Origin: Rhizophagus clarus
Lineage: Eukaryota; Glomeromycota; Glomeromycetes; Glomerales; Glomeraceae
Direction of reading: 5' to 3'
Length of the DNA: 64,000 nucleotides
Assembly (NCBI GenBank): GCA_015698045.1
Contig: BLAL01000236.1
Location: 186,001-250,000, forward strand
A program made the position numbers and the translations under genes. Below are positions 22,215-33,089 of the stretch, piece by piece (the stretch's first letter is position 1; each line of letters starts with the position of its first letter). A model generated the notes under the pieces. That model saw nothing but the letters and a program-made list of their open reading frames with translations, did not search any database and was not told where the DNA came from.

Positions 22215-23275
22215 ATTTTTTTTTAGATTTCAGGTTCAACCAACCAAGTCAGAATAGTAAGTTTTGCAGCAGGTGTTGCGAAACTTTAAATTCCAATTAT
22301 TTTTTTATACTTTTGGATAGAAACAGTTTCATTATTATGTTCTTTTTTTTTGTAGTTTCGGGAATGTTGAAATATATAGTAAATATGGTAAGCTTCACGA
22401 AACTGCTTTTTTTATTTTTATTTAATTAGAAATATTAATTTATGTTGCTTTTTTTTCTTTTTGTAGTTTCAGACTTTAGATTTAATGGAAAAGTGAAAAC
22501 GGTAAGTTTAGCAACGCTCGTTGCAAAACTTTAATCTTTTTTTTAATAATATATATATATATAAACGTATATTTATGTTTCTTATTATGTGTTTTTTTTT
22601 AGATTTAAGACACTGAAATGTTGAAGATGGTAAGTTTCGCAATAGTGTTGCGAAACCTTAACTTTTTTTTTATTTTATTTAATTTGAAATGCCAACTAAT
22701 GTTTCTTTAATCTTTTTTTTAAGGTTTGGATTTTCAGGTGTGAGCGGGAACCGAAGTTTCGTGAAGCTTTGATTTCCTTCAATATTTTTAATAAGAAACG
22801 TATAATTACGTTTCTTATTATATTTTTTTCTGTAGATTCAGGTTCAAAATACTGAAATGCCAAAATGGTAACGCAATTTGATATATATATATTTTTTTTG
22901 TTTTTATTTAATTTGAAACATGGCTATGACTCTCCACTTCGAAGGGTAGAGGTCCTTAATTAAAGTTCTTTTTTATTTTCTTTTTTTAGGTTTAGGCTTT
23001 TGAGATGGATGAGAGTAATTACGAGAAAGGGGGAAGAAATAATTTAATAATTTTGAAAAAGTAATTTTTGAGAAAAGAGAAAGAACAAATAAAGAGAAAA
23101 TTTTTGCGCAGTAAAGAAAAAGATTTAATGGTGTGGAATAGTAGGCTTCGCAATGTCTGTTGCGAAATTTTGATTTTTTTTATTTCTATTTCATTAGAAC
23201 GTTAATTAATGTTTCTTTTTACTTTCTTTTGTAGGTTTTGGACTTCTGGGTAAATTGGGAAAGCGAAAACAATTA
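22215..23275 (+). repeat. array of about 8 splice-site-bounded cassettes, plus strand
   Basis: Repeating unit of ~110-130 bp: T-rich tract ending in TTTTAG/TTGTAG, then a ~27-40-nt block (often starting ATTTCAGGTT or GTTTTGGA), then a GTAAG-type donor. Blocks begin near 22235, 22356, 22468, 22604, 22725, 22835, 22990 and 23236. Donors after several blocks read GTAAGTTTCGCAA... and are followed by an inverted copy TTGCGAAAC, forming a hairpin directly at the donor. The blocks do not share a length that is a multiple of three and no continuous protein emerges when they are joined by eye. Confidence 0.65.
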
Positions 23276-23559
23276 ATTTTAATTTATTCCCAATTAAATA
23301 TGTAATAATTATTATATATGAGATAAGACAAATTAAATACATCTGTTAACACGTAATTAATAGATAAAAATGAATAATTAAATCTATTATAAATAAAATA
23401 AATAAATATCTCTAAGGATTCTTTTCATCCTTATGGATTTCTTTTCAATGTCGAAAATTTTATTTAAACTATTTTACTTTATCATGAAAAAAATTAGTCT
23501 CCAATAATTATATGATAAAGTCGGGAGATTAGTTTGCTTATTTTTTCTAACTATTATAT

Positions 23560-24540
23560 ATATTTCGGGGTCCTCCCGAAATTAATCTAAAAAAAGTAGA
23601 AATAGTAATAAATATTTCCAAAAAATATACAGTAGCAATACACTTAGCATGAATTCAAAAAGTCAATCATCTAAGAGACCAAATTTCTAAAAATAAAGTA
23701 AAAAAATGTTAGTAATATTTTTTAATCAATTTAAAGAAATAAGATAATTCTCTCTCCTATTCGATTATTGTCCAGGAGACTGATTTCCTAAAAATCAAAG
23801 AAATAAAATGTAGTAACGTTTCTTTCACCAGTTAAAGAAATCAAATCACTTCCGCTTACAACATCCAAGAGTCGAGTTCCTATAAAACGCAGAGATCAAA
23901 CATTCAAGAGATCAAACATTCAAGCCCAAGAAGCTGATGTGAGAAGTCCTTTAAAAAGTCTATTCCAGTCCAAGAAAGGGCCTAAGTTGTATTAAAATAC
24001 TTTCAAAAAAAATTCAAATCCTATCCAAGAAGCCAAGTGGAAACCCACAAAAAAAGCTTAAGTCCATCAAAGAGCTGAATTGCCTATAAAAAAAGAAATC
24101 TAATTCAGTCCAAGTGCCGAAGTTGCGACCTACAGAAAGAATTTAGCAAAGAATTAAATTATTTAAAAAAAGGAAAAAAAAAATGAATGTTCGTTAAAAT
24201 AAAAAAACTAAAAAAAAACAAATTTTTACTTATCCCACCCAATACCTGAAAAACCCGTCTAAAAAAAGAAAACACGTTTAATAATGTCCGTTAAATATAA
24301 AAAAAGACAAAATTATTATTATTTTTTTTTTTTTACTTGTTGATATCACCGAAAAATCGCCTAAAAAAGGGGAAAAATGAACATTTAGTTTAAAAAAAAG
24401 GAAACCCGAACAATTTGTAATGGTCAATTAATTGAAAAAAATTTTTTTTTTTTTCCTGTTAAAGAAGTTCTATCCAAATAACTGATAAATTGGCCGTCTA
24501 CAAAAAGAAAAAAAATCTCCTTTACAAGCATAAAAAAAAT
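23560..24540 (-). repeat. cassette array on minus strand, degenerate
   Basis: Read on the minus strand, units such as CTTTTTTTAG|ACGGGTTTTTC...GGGATAA|GTAAAAATT and CCTTTTTTAG|GCGATTTTTCGG...CAACAA|GTAAAAA recur at ~110-120-bp spacing (about 24255, 24355, 24500). Spacers carry 'atgttcgttaaa', also found in the 48.6-50.9 kb array, so the two arrays are related. Confidence 0.5.
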
Positions 24541-24726
24541 GGTTTAAATTACTATATATTAACATTGTCACTAAACAAACTTATAGCTTATTCCAATTTT
24601 TTCTTCTGCAATAAAATATGAAAATTTATTTATTCGTTGATTCTTAAAATTGCAATAAAATGCTTGCTATATTGCTATATTTATATTGATACAGTATTTA
24701 CATTAAAGTATATAAAAATATTAAGT

Positions 24727-24838
24727 TTGCTTTTTTTATCTAAAAATCAAAATTAAATTCTTTTACGCTTGGCGGTTGAAATTTGCTTTTTTTATCTAAA
24801 AATCAAAATTAAATTCTTTTACGCTTGGCAGTTGAAAT
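24727..24838. repeat. 57-bp direct tandem duplication
   Basis: 'tttgctttttttatctaaaa...acgcttggc.gttgaaat' occurs twice back to back (about 24727-24782 and 24783-24838) with one mismatch. It overlaps the 3' end of the degenerate gene on the minus strand and duplicates its last ~17 codons and stop. Confidence 0.85.
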
Positions 24839-26158
24839 TCAACTCCATAGTCCCCACACGCCTGTTTCATACACATGACTCTTTCATTTATCAAGGTTGC
24901 CTTAAATTGTTTATATCTAATTTCTGCTTCATTTTACGAGATCACTTCATTACTTAGAATTATTTCTAGCCAAATTTCGAAATTTTGACAACCATTAATA
25001 GTACTAGTAAAAAAGCAAGGAGTGAGGTTGTCAATTGCATCTAAAATATTCCATTTAACTCCAATGGAATTTAATACCCTTTCGATTCGGAATCCTCTCT
25101 ATAAATACAACGTTAAATCCTTTTCATCTAATCGGCCATTACTCTCCTTTAAAATCTTTTTTGTAACATGTGACTTGATTGTCTGGCCTTGTTTACGAGA
25201 TTTTAAAGCGCAAAATAGTTCCAATATTTTATATGAACATATCATAGAAACAAGGAATCTAAGTTGGCGTCTTCAAACGACTTCTTGGGAAATTGTATCT
25301 TTCACCAGACTATTGATCGAATACCAGACGCGCGATGATAAATTTTTTATAGCTTCTTTTAATTTGATGTTTCTTTCTTCTTTATTTACAGATAAAAGAG
25401 ACTTTAATGAATACGTTTGTTCTTCCAAAAATCCAAAATCATTACCAGTAGCATCTGCCTCATCAATAATTATTGTGTCAGAAGAGGTACTTTCCATTTT
25501 ATTTAAGTCTATTGAAATAGCACCTTTGAAGGTAGAAAATTCATCCTTATGATTAATAGAACTTAAGTATTCTATGAGACGATTTCTATATTCTTCAAAA
25601 TGTTTAAAGATCAAATTATCTCGGGAAGGTAGATTGTCTGGAAGTCTGTCGCTATACTGAAGAAGCTGATAAAGATCTTTAGCTACTAATTCAGCAGCAG
25701 TATTAAGTAATTTAACAGGTTTATTAAAGTATTCAACTTTAATTCCAAGATCTCCAACCTTTCGGTTATCTGAACCTATTTGACTAAAATTATACGGAAT
25801 TGAAACCTCATTTGCTTTCGTCTCAAGAGTACTAGTAGAGTCACTTGCTGATCGAACGTGTAATACACCGCCTGATTTCATAAGCTGTATCAAACTGGTA
25901 TCAACGTTCATTGTAAATGTTTTCACATCAGTTCCTCGTAAAACGTTCCATAATGCAAATTAAAGGTTGAATACGTTTGTATTTAATTTATCAGTGACAG
26001 TTGCCGCAAGTTCATCATTATCTAGTAGAATTTAACAAAACATGAACATTAATAGAATGAACTAACAGTGCAAACTCTTCATAATATTATAATACTATAC
26101 CTTTCTTAATCTTTTTAACCTTTTTAGCATCATCATTGTTATCTTCTCTTTTATCGCC
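24796..26158 (-). pseudogene. degenerate gene for unknown protein (~430 residues)
   Basis: On the minus strand a short lysine-rich exon (about 26158-26102, KKVKKIKK) joins through a GT-AG intron to DNDELAATVTDKLNTNVF, then one reading frame runs to a TAG at 24796. Visible parts: FALWNVLRGTDVKTF, LLNTAAELVAKDLYQLL, an acidic stretch TIIIDEADATGNDFGF, a lysine-rich helix, CALKSRKQGQTIKSHVTKK and a C-terminal LPSVKEFNFDF. In-frame stops: TAA 25960, TGA 25273, TAG ~25107, TAA ~24955. The DEAD-like letters in IIIDEAD are not backed by helicase motifs, so I do not call a helicase. Unrecognised family; the long frame conserved across four stops shows recent decay. Confidence 0.55.
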
Positions 26159-26682
26159 TGTGTCTTTAAAAAAAAAATCAGTAAAAAAATACCAATCATA
26201 CTACACAATATATAATAAATTAAACATTATACTTATTGAGGAAGACATTTGTGGAATAGAGAAAATTTATAGGGAGGAAGGTAATAAGGAAAGTGGTAAT
26301 AAATTTAAAGAAAGTGAGGTAATAAGTTTAAGAAAGAAACAAATTTTCATTTTTTAATGTAAATATTTCCACGTAATTACATTATATTGACATAATTAAA
26401 ATGGCATGATGTGGCATTTTATGCCATACTCATTATAACGTTCAATAGTCGATCTACATTATACATATATTCCAATAGAGGTTAATTACATAATGCCGTA
26501 TCTGTAAAATCTGTAATTACCACCTATATTTATTATTTGTGACTCGCTAAAAAAAAAAGAATTCTCAATGATGATATTAACTTATATATCATCACATCAT
26601 AATAAGTACACATCAATAATATACAAAAAATATTTACTATCACAGCAATTTGCATTTTTTAAAATACATTTTTTTTTATTTT

Positions 26683-28330
26683 TTAAAATTTCAGTGAGCT
26701 AGCAAAATTCCTCCCACTACGAGATGGGATTTCTAAAACTTCCGTATTCTTATCCAGGGTTTTTATTTGGTCATAAAAAACCCTGGTATTTGTTTCATCC
26801 CTTCCTTCCCATGCAATATTAAAACATTCTTTTGAGAATTCTATCAGTTTGTTCATTGTTATTTCGGGTATTTCGGAGACATCAACCGCAGTAAAGTACC
26901 GGTTAAAAATTCTTTTAATAATGACATCACGTGAAATGAAATCATTAATTTCAACTTCAGAAACCGTGGTTCCTCTTCTTTAAAAGAGAAAAAAAAGAGG
27001 AAAGAATAAAATTCATATTGACACTACTAATTATAAATACAATTATAAATACAATAAGATTATATTAGTTACCTTTCCGATTTACTTTGAAATTCTCACA
27101 CTAATTCTTCGATCGACACCTAAGTTGGTATCTATAATTGGAAAAAGATCTTCTACATCGATCTACGATTGATCTTGCCATGCTACTGTAGGCTTTCAAT
27201 TCGGGAAAAACTTTTCTTACAAGTTTTTCAAAAAGATGGCATAGCGGGAAGCGCGATCTTAAAAAAAGACATTTAATTTCCTCATCAATCAGACGGTACT
27301 TTTCCTAAATAATAATAAAAAAGTTTTGATATCCATGAAAATTATCAAGTCACAACAATGTAATCAATACAAGGAATACGATAAACACTTACATGGTTTA
27401 CATGTTCAGATGATGCGGATGATGCGTGCACTGCCAGTGCTAATTGTGATGTACTGTATCTTTCATATTTAGCATTTGGGTGGCTAATTGTAGGATAGCC
27501 AGATTTTTGACTAACCAATTGCAGATTTGCAATTGGTTTGTCATCGATTCAAACTGAGGGGGAACTGGACGTCATATTCGTATATTAATAACTAACAAAT
27601 GAAGATATTTATGTATGAAAAAAATATTTTATTAACAAGATTTACCAGAATAGTTATCATCATCATCGTCGTCTTTTTCTCTTTCGTTTCTTCTTCTTTT
27701 AACTCTTTCTCTATTCTCTATTTCATCTTGACGGCTACAGAGGGGATTCTGCTGAAGGTCTCTCTCTTGTTTTTGGCGACCACAGAGGGGATTCTGCTGA
27801 AGGTCTCTCTCTTGTTCTTGACGGCCACAGAGGGGATTCTGCTGAAGGTCTCTCTCTTGTTCTTGATGACCATGGAGGGGATTCTGCTGAAGGTCTCTCT
27901 CTTGTTCTTGGTGACCACGAGGGGGATTCTGCTGAAGGTTTCTCTCTTGTTCTTGACAACCACAGAGGGGATTCTGTTGATCTTTGGAAAGGTCTTATTA
28001 TTGTTTATTTAAGTAAAAATTAATATCTTCAATCAATTATAAATAAGAAAAATGCAAAATTCATTAAATTCATAAAATAAGATTTCTATGGCTGACTTCT
28101 GAGAAAACTCTCATCATTTTCGTCGCTAATATCATCATCATTGTTAATTTCATTATCTTTTCTTGTTATAGTTTTTCGAGCATGATTAATTCTCTGACTT
28201 TGAGCAGTTTCTGCACAACTTTGCGTGAGTTTTGATTTCGTATTCGATTCTATTATATAGATGGCATTAAAGCAATTCAAAAAAAAAAAAAGGAATCAAA
28301 AAGTATTCAAATATTACTTGGTCGGCCCAT
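26683..28330 (-). pseudogene. second six-exon paralogue of the 11.2-12.7 kb family, with frameshifts
   Basis: Exons: 28330-28318, 28249-~28100, 27993-~27643, 27564-27393, 27304-27073, 26977-26683. Intron phases 1,1,1,0,2 equal those of the 11.2 kb gene. N-terminus MGRPKSNTKSKLTQSC (basic), then acidic, then a 15-residue repeat NPLCGRQEQERDLQQ (~5.5 copies, exon 3), then a D-rich end. Shared blocks: MTNQLQICNWLV, YRLIDEEIKCLFLRSR, SFSNYRYQL, and a C-terminus LEIPSRSGRNFASSLKF. Breaks: one-base deletions in exon 4 (near 27450) and exon 5 (near 27120), and a TGA in exon 5 aligned with an Arg/Lys. In the exon 3 repeat another frame is open but disagrees with exon joins. Function unknown. Confidence 0.65.
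27733..27978. repeat. 45-bp coding minisatellite, ~5.5 units
   Basis: Unit 'gattctgctgaaggtctctc...' repeats every 45 bp with few mismatches. On the minus strand it encodes the Q/E/R-rich 15-residue repeat of the paralogue gene. It replaces the irregular E/R/K helix that the 11.2 kb paralogue has in its third exon. Confidence 0.9.
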
Positions 28331-29801
28331 ATTTAAAGGAGTAGAGTTTTGATGAGTTACGATTTATACAACAATCAGATCAGAAAAATCCTAGATTGTA
28401 TTTATATCTGACCTAGCATTAAACCGCGATCACCAGTATAAGAACCTGTTTATTTGTAATCATGCCTTGTCAGACCATTCTCTGAATGCCACTTTTCTGA
28501 ATATAATTCTCCCGAAAAAAAAAATTAAGGGGCATTTGTAGACCGAAATGCAAGCGATAACTTACATAACTCAAATCAACCGTGGACCATGGTAACTTAC
28601 ATAACCCGGCTTATATGAGATAAAAAAAATTTTAAGGGGTATTATGATTTAGAAACTTACAGACAATATGGAAGATTTTCTTTATAATCAATCATTGTAT
28701 TTAAAAAGTAATTATTAATATGTAGTATTTTAATTATTTTTAAATTTTATTTTGCTTAATTATTATAGATTAGCAAAGATATTAAAAAAAAATTATTTTG
28801 TATAGTGTATTCGACTTTTTAGTATATTGCATGCCATATATTTATCTCATCGCATTTGTTATTATTATACAAATCTATACAATCCTCCTAAAAATACCAG
28901 ATTTCATAAATTAATGATCCTTTCGATCTTACGATCTAAAATCCAGCTCTATTATTTACGAATTAAAATTACTTTAATTATTATCAATTATCAAATACGC
29001 GAATTCGTTTTAGCATTCACATAATATTTATTATATAAAATTTAAAAAAAATAGGAAAATATATATATAATTATATATATATACACATAGTCAAATGTTC
29101 GTAATTGCATACTTCAATCTTCAATCCCACAATTCACAGTTTTTTTATAAAATGTTGATTTTTTTATTACAGTTACAAACGGTTACCATCTTAGAAATAG
29201 GCGTTGCGCAACTGGTAGATCATTTTACCATTTCATCTCACGATAGACGTTGTGTAACTGGTAACCATTTTTTTTGGGTTGCTATTAGTACCGACGTCCT
29301 CGTCGTGCAATCTGGGTACTAGTTATGCTAGTAGCAAACGGGTACTAAAGAATAAGCAATTAAAAATTTTTTTTATTGTTGTAATGAAAATAAAATATTA
29401 TGCATGAATTTTTTTTATCGTTAATAAAAAAACTTTTTTCACATGGGTTTTCACACGGTTTGGTTATGCATGAATTTTTTTTTTTACATGAATTTTTTTT
29501 ACACGAAATTTTTTTTATGTAAACATGTAATGCTTAATCGTTTGATTAAATATGATCTATTATATCTTTTTTTTGTATATAAAGATAAAAAAATGATTAT
29601 TTTTTTTAATACCCCCAATATAATGGAAGAAATTTTTTTTTAGGTACGAATTTATAAAATTTTTTTTTTTTCTTTTATAATTATTAACTTTAATACAGTA
29701 ATAATTTAATTTATTTTCTTATTGATAAGTTATGTAGAAAAACCAAAGCAGCGGTTTAAATTTTTTTTTATTAATTCAACACGCAGTCAATTAATTAAAG
29801 C
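28331..29801. other. AT-rich non-coding stretch
   Basis: Between 28540 and 28640 'aacttacataac' occurs twice and 'ttaaggggyatt' twice. At 29195-29270 'gttgcgcaactggtag' and 'gttgtgtaactggtaac' form a local duplicate. Short ORFs here carry no recognisable features. Confidence 0.35.
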
Positions 29802-30029
29802 ATGTCGCCACCACCATCAAGAAAAAGGACGAGAAAGACCTATTTCCAGCATCATTCTTATTGTCAAAAAGACAAAGAAGAAAGGAAATGGAAAGATAAA
29901 TCATATGAATTAGAAAAGAAATATGATAATCTTTTAGAAAATTCTGCATATTTTATTGTTTGGGGATTTTTTATTATTTTAATTTTTATTTTTATTTTTA
30001 TAGCTATTTTAATTAATAAATACTTCTAG
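29802..30029 (+). CDS. small putative tail-anchored membrane protein (75 aa)
   Basis: ATG at 29802 opens 75 codons: MSPPPSRKRTRK, a basic/aromatic segment with HHSYCQK, a charged helix (KDKEERKWKDKSYELEKKYDNLLE), then a single hydrophobic segment of ~22 residues (residues ~50-71) ending in INKYF. This is the layout of a C-tail-anchored protein with a cytosolic basic N-terminus. Codon composition is more balanced than nearby DNA and the ORF is uninterrupted. There is no homologue I recognise and no visible intron. T-rich DNA makes hydrophobic ORFs by chance, which limits confidence, but the charged N-terminal half is not what chance gives. Confidence 0.4.
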   Translation: MSPPPSRKRTRKTYFQHHSYCQKDKEERKWKDKSYELEKKYDNLLENSAYFIVWGFFIILIFIFIFIAILINKYF

Positions 30030-30760
30030 TTTCATTTAACACTGTGATTTTGATCACTTTGATGACTTTTAACTAAAATATGTACGAAAATTATATGTTT
30101 TAAATTTAGTAATTGTTGATAGCAGCCAAAATTATGTTTGAAAATTTTATTAAAAAAAAAAAAAAATTCATTATCATTGGCGCATATACAAAGAAGCTTC
30201 AAAATGTAAATTTTTATCATCTTTCAGATTTCTTTTTTATGTAATATATTAATTATGGTTTTAACAATAGATTCTTGAATACTTTTTTTGCTTTAAGATA
30301 ATAAATTTACAATAAATATTTGATTCTTAAATTATTGGTAAATTAATTTGAAGAATGTTTTCTGTGTCTAATCAGAATATTTAAGAAACCTGTTAATATC
30401 ACAATTCAAAAATTCAGTATATTTTTCGTATAATAATATATTATTATAAAATTGTAATTAAATGTACCGTCTAGTAAAGATATTATTACTACATAAGTAA
30501 TGATTAGTGCTTCGAGCTCATAGATCCATTCCTTGATATTTTGGCGGATGACATCCAGTTTTTGGTCTGGATCGAAGTGCAATAATTATATTCAATAATT
30601 ATATTGTTTATAAAAAAGGAAATATTATTTAGAAATCGGATGTAAGTATTATTATGAAATCTGACACAATTACTATCTATAGTAATTATCGTCATTCAAC
30701 TAATTAGTGATTATCGTCATTCAACTGATCGAATTGTACATTGATTATAATTTTAAAAAA
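30030..30760. other. AT-rich spacer with a GC-richer block
   Basis: 30510-30575 is less AT-rich; on the minus strand one frame reads FDPDQKLDVIRQNIKEWIYELE, which looks like a fragment of a coding or repeat sequence. Nothing else is supported. Confidence 0.3.
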
Positions 30761-30769
30761 ATTGAATTT

Positions 30770-32195
30770 ATTATTTGCTAATAACGAGAGATATTATTAA
30801 TTTAAATTCTAGATATGATATAAATAAATTGGTTATTCTATGTACCCTAGTATAGTGATAATATCCTCATCCAACAGATACTGTGAGTTATATCATTAAA
30901 ACTTTTCAAGTGTTTCTTAATCTTTTCCTGCTAAAGAAGTAAATGAACATCGTATAGATCTTCTTCACTTCGATAAGAATCTTTTATAAGAATTAGATTT
31001 AGTAATCACCATTGTGAGAATGGAAAATTTCTGAACTGATTATTCAATAAACTTCTAACTATAGCTTAGGGCTAGGGGGTTCTTTTTTGGCTTACTAAAT
31101 CTTTTATGCAGGTCAGATGAAAAAAATTTTTTTGCACGGTGGGAAAAAAATATATTTTTTTCCAGATGGTTCGGCCATTTAAAACTAAACTTGCTAAAAC
31201 TAAAACTAAATTTGGTTTTTCTTGCTATACTATGTTACTTAAAACTAAAACTAAATTTGGTTTTTCTTACTATACTATGTTAAAAAAGTACTGGTTCTCA
31301 CGCTTAGTGATAAATACTCGTGTCAAAATTCTTCAATTGCTTTAATACAATCTCGTGAATAAAAAAAAATCTCGTGAATAATAAAAATCTCCTGAATGAA
31401 AAAAAAACTCCTGAATAAAAAAAAAATCTCCTGAATGGAAAAAAAAAAAATCTATTATAAATTTTAAAAATAGCAAAAAAAATTGAATTTATTATTTGCT
31501 AATAACGTGAGATATTATATTAATTTAAATTCTAGATATGATATAAATAAATTGGTTATTCTATGTACCCTACTAGTATAGTGATAATATCCTCATCCTA
31601 CAGATACTGTGAGTTATATTATTAAAACTTTTCAAGTGTTTCTTAATCTTTTCCTGCTAATGAACATCATATAGATCTTCTTCACTCTGATAAGAATCTT
31701 TTATAAGAATTAGATTTGGCAATCACCATTGCGAGAATGGAAAATTTCTGAACTGATTATTCAATAAACTTCCAACTATAGCTAAGGGCTAAAGGGGTTC
31801 TTTTCTGGCTTACTAAATCTTTTATACAGGTCAGATGAAAAAAATTTTTTTATGCGGTGGGAAAAAAATATATTTTTTTTCCAGATGGTTCGGCCATTTA
31901 AAACTAAACTTGCTAAAACTAAAACTAAATTTGGTTTTTCTTGCTATACTATGTTACTTAAAACTAAAACTAAATTTGGTTTTTCTTACTATACTATGTT
32001 AAAAAAGTACTGGTTCTCACGCTTAGCGATGAATACTCGTGTCAAAATTCTTCAATTACTTTAATACAATCTCGTGAATAAAAAAAAATCTCATAAATAA
32101 TAAAAATCTCCTGAATGAAAAAAAAACTCCTGAATAAAAAAAAAATCTCCTGAATGAAAAAAAAAATCTCCTAAATAAAAAAAAAATCAATCTCA
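30770..32195 (+). repeat. ~718-bp tandem duplication
   Basis: Two copies, about 30770-31475 and 31490-32195, are ~95% identical by eye; 'cggtgggaaaaaaatata' lies at 31137 and 31855. Each contains a 68-70-codon ORF (31139-31345 and 31852-32064) whose centre is itself a 45-bp duplication (KTKTKFGFS.YTML twice). The ORFs are preserved in both copies with only few substitutions, but recent duplication alone explains this. Confidence 0.85.
31350..32190 (+). repeat. short repeats 'aatctcctgaataaaaaaaa'
   Basis: At the end of each 718-bp copy (31350-31450 and 32075-32185) there are 5-7 units of ~20 bp of the form tctcctgaat followed by A8-9. Confidence 0.8.
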
Positions 32196-33089
32196 GACCC
32201 AGAATCATTTATAACCTTTACGTTTTTATTCTTTTCCAAAACTTCAAAATTTTTTTTCCTGAAATTCAACCTTTTGGTAAGTTGCGCTCCCTGTTTACTG
32301 GTACCGGTAACAAAGTTTTAATGATACAACTTACAAAATTGTTAGATAGTATAAAGGGTTCAAGGAAAACAATCACCTAGGTGATCATGGAATGCGAACT
32401 AATTGGCTCCTATCTAACTTGTACGTTCAAATTTGTTTCTAATAGTTTTCGTTTCTACTTAACGGACTGACTGACAATACTTAAAATAAGGTAATAATGA
32501 TAAATTTGTATTTAAAAAACGGTCATAAGGGTCATAAGATAATATCCTCTTCTATTATTTTACTAGCCTAAGGATTTCTCACTTAGAAATTTATTTCTAA
32601 TAGTAACTGGTTCTTCAAATTGATGGTAAGTTTCGAAAATAACTTATACAGTAATTATAAAATTAACGTAATAAGTTTTAAGATTTTTTTTTTTTTTTTT
32701 TTTTTTTTGATAATAAAATATTAAACAATAAAAAGTAATAAAATACATAAAAATATCAATAAAAAATTAATATTAAATAAAACAAAAATAAACATCTACG
32801 AGACTATGACTTCGATGATAATCACTAATTGATCTGTGTATCGATGATATATGATTGTATTACATTACTTCAAATGCATATTTAAGTGATATTTCTATTA
32901 ATCTGTTGTGTTCGAACTTCATATATGTTTGTGTATTTTAATTATCCTTATTGGGAAAAATGCATATTAAGATGAAACCGAATGTTCGTGTATTATCCAT
33001 TTGGCGCATACATATATTTCAGTCAGTATATCTGCAGCAAAATAATAAAATTCATTCATAAAAATTGAGAATTTAATTTTGATTAACAA
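32196..33089. other. AT-rich flank of transposase copy 2, with a long poly-T tract
   Basis: A T tract of about 26 bases lies near 32684-32709. Otherwise I see no feature before the ATG at 33090. Confidence 0.4.

Noticed and set aside
25022-25552. 176-codon plus-strand ORF
   Set aside because: Antisense to a frame that remains protein-like across several stops on the minus strand; the plus frame has no recognisable feature.
24796-26158. DEAD-box helicase suggested by IIIDEAD
   Set aside because: No Walker A, SAT or other helicase motifs lie at the expected spacing.
29195-29275. 'gcgcaactggtaga' resembles a tRNA D-arm
   Set aside because: No acceptor stem, anticodon arm or T-arm (GGTTCRA) can be folded; the segment is an internal duplication.
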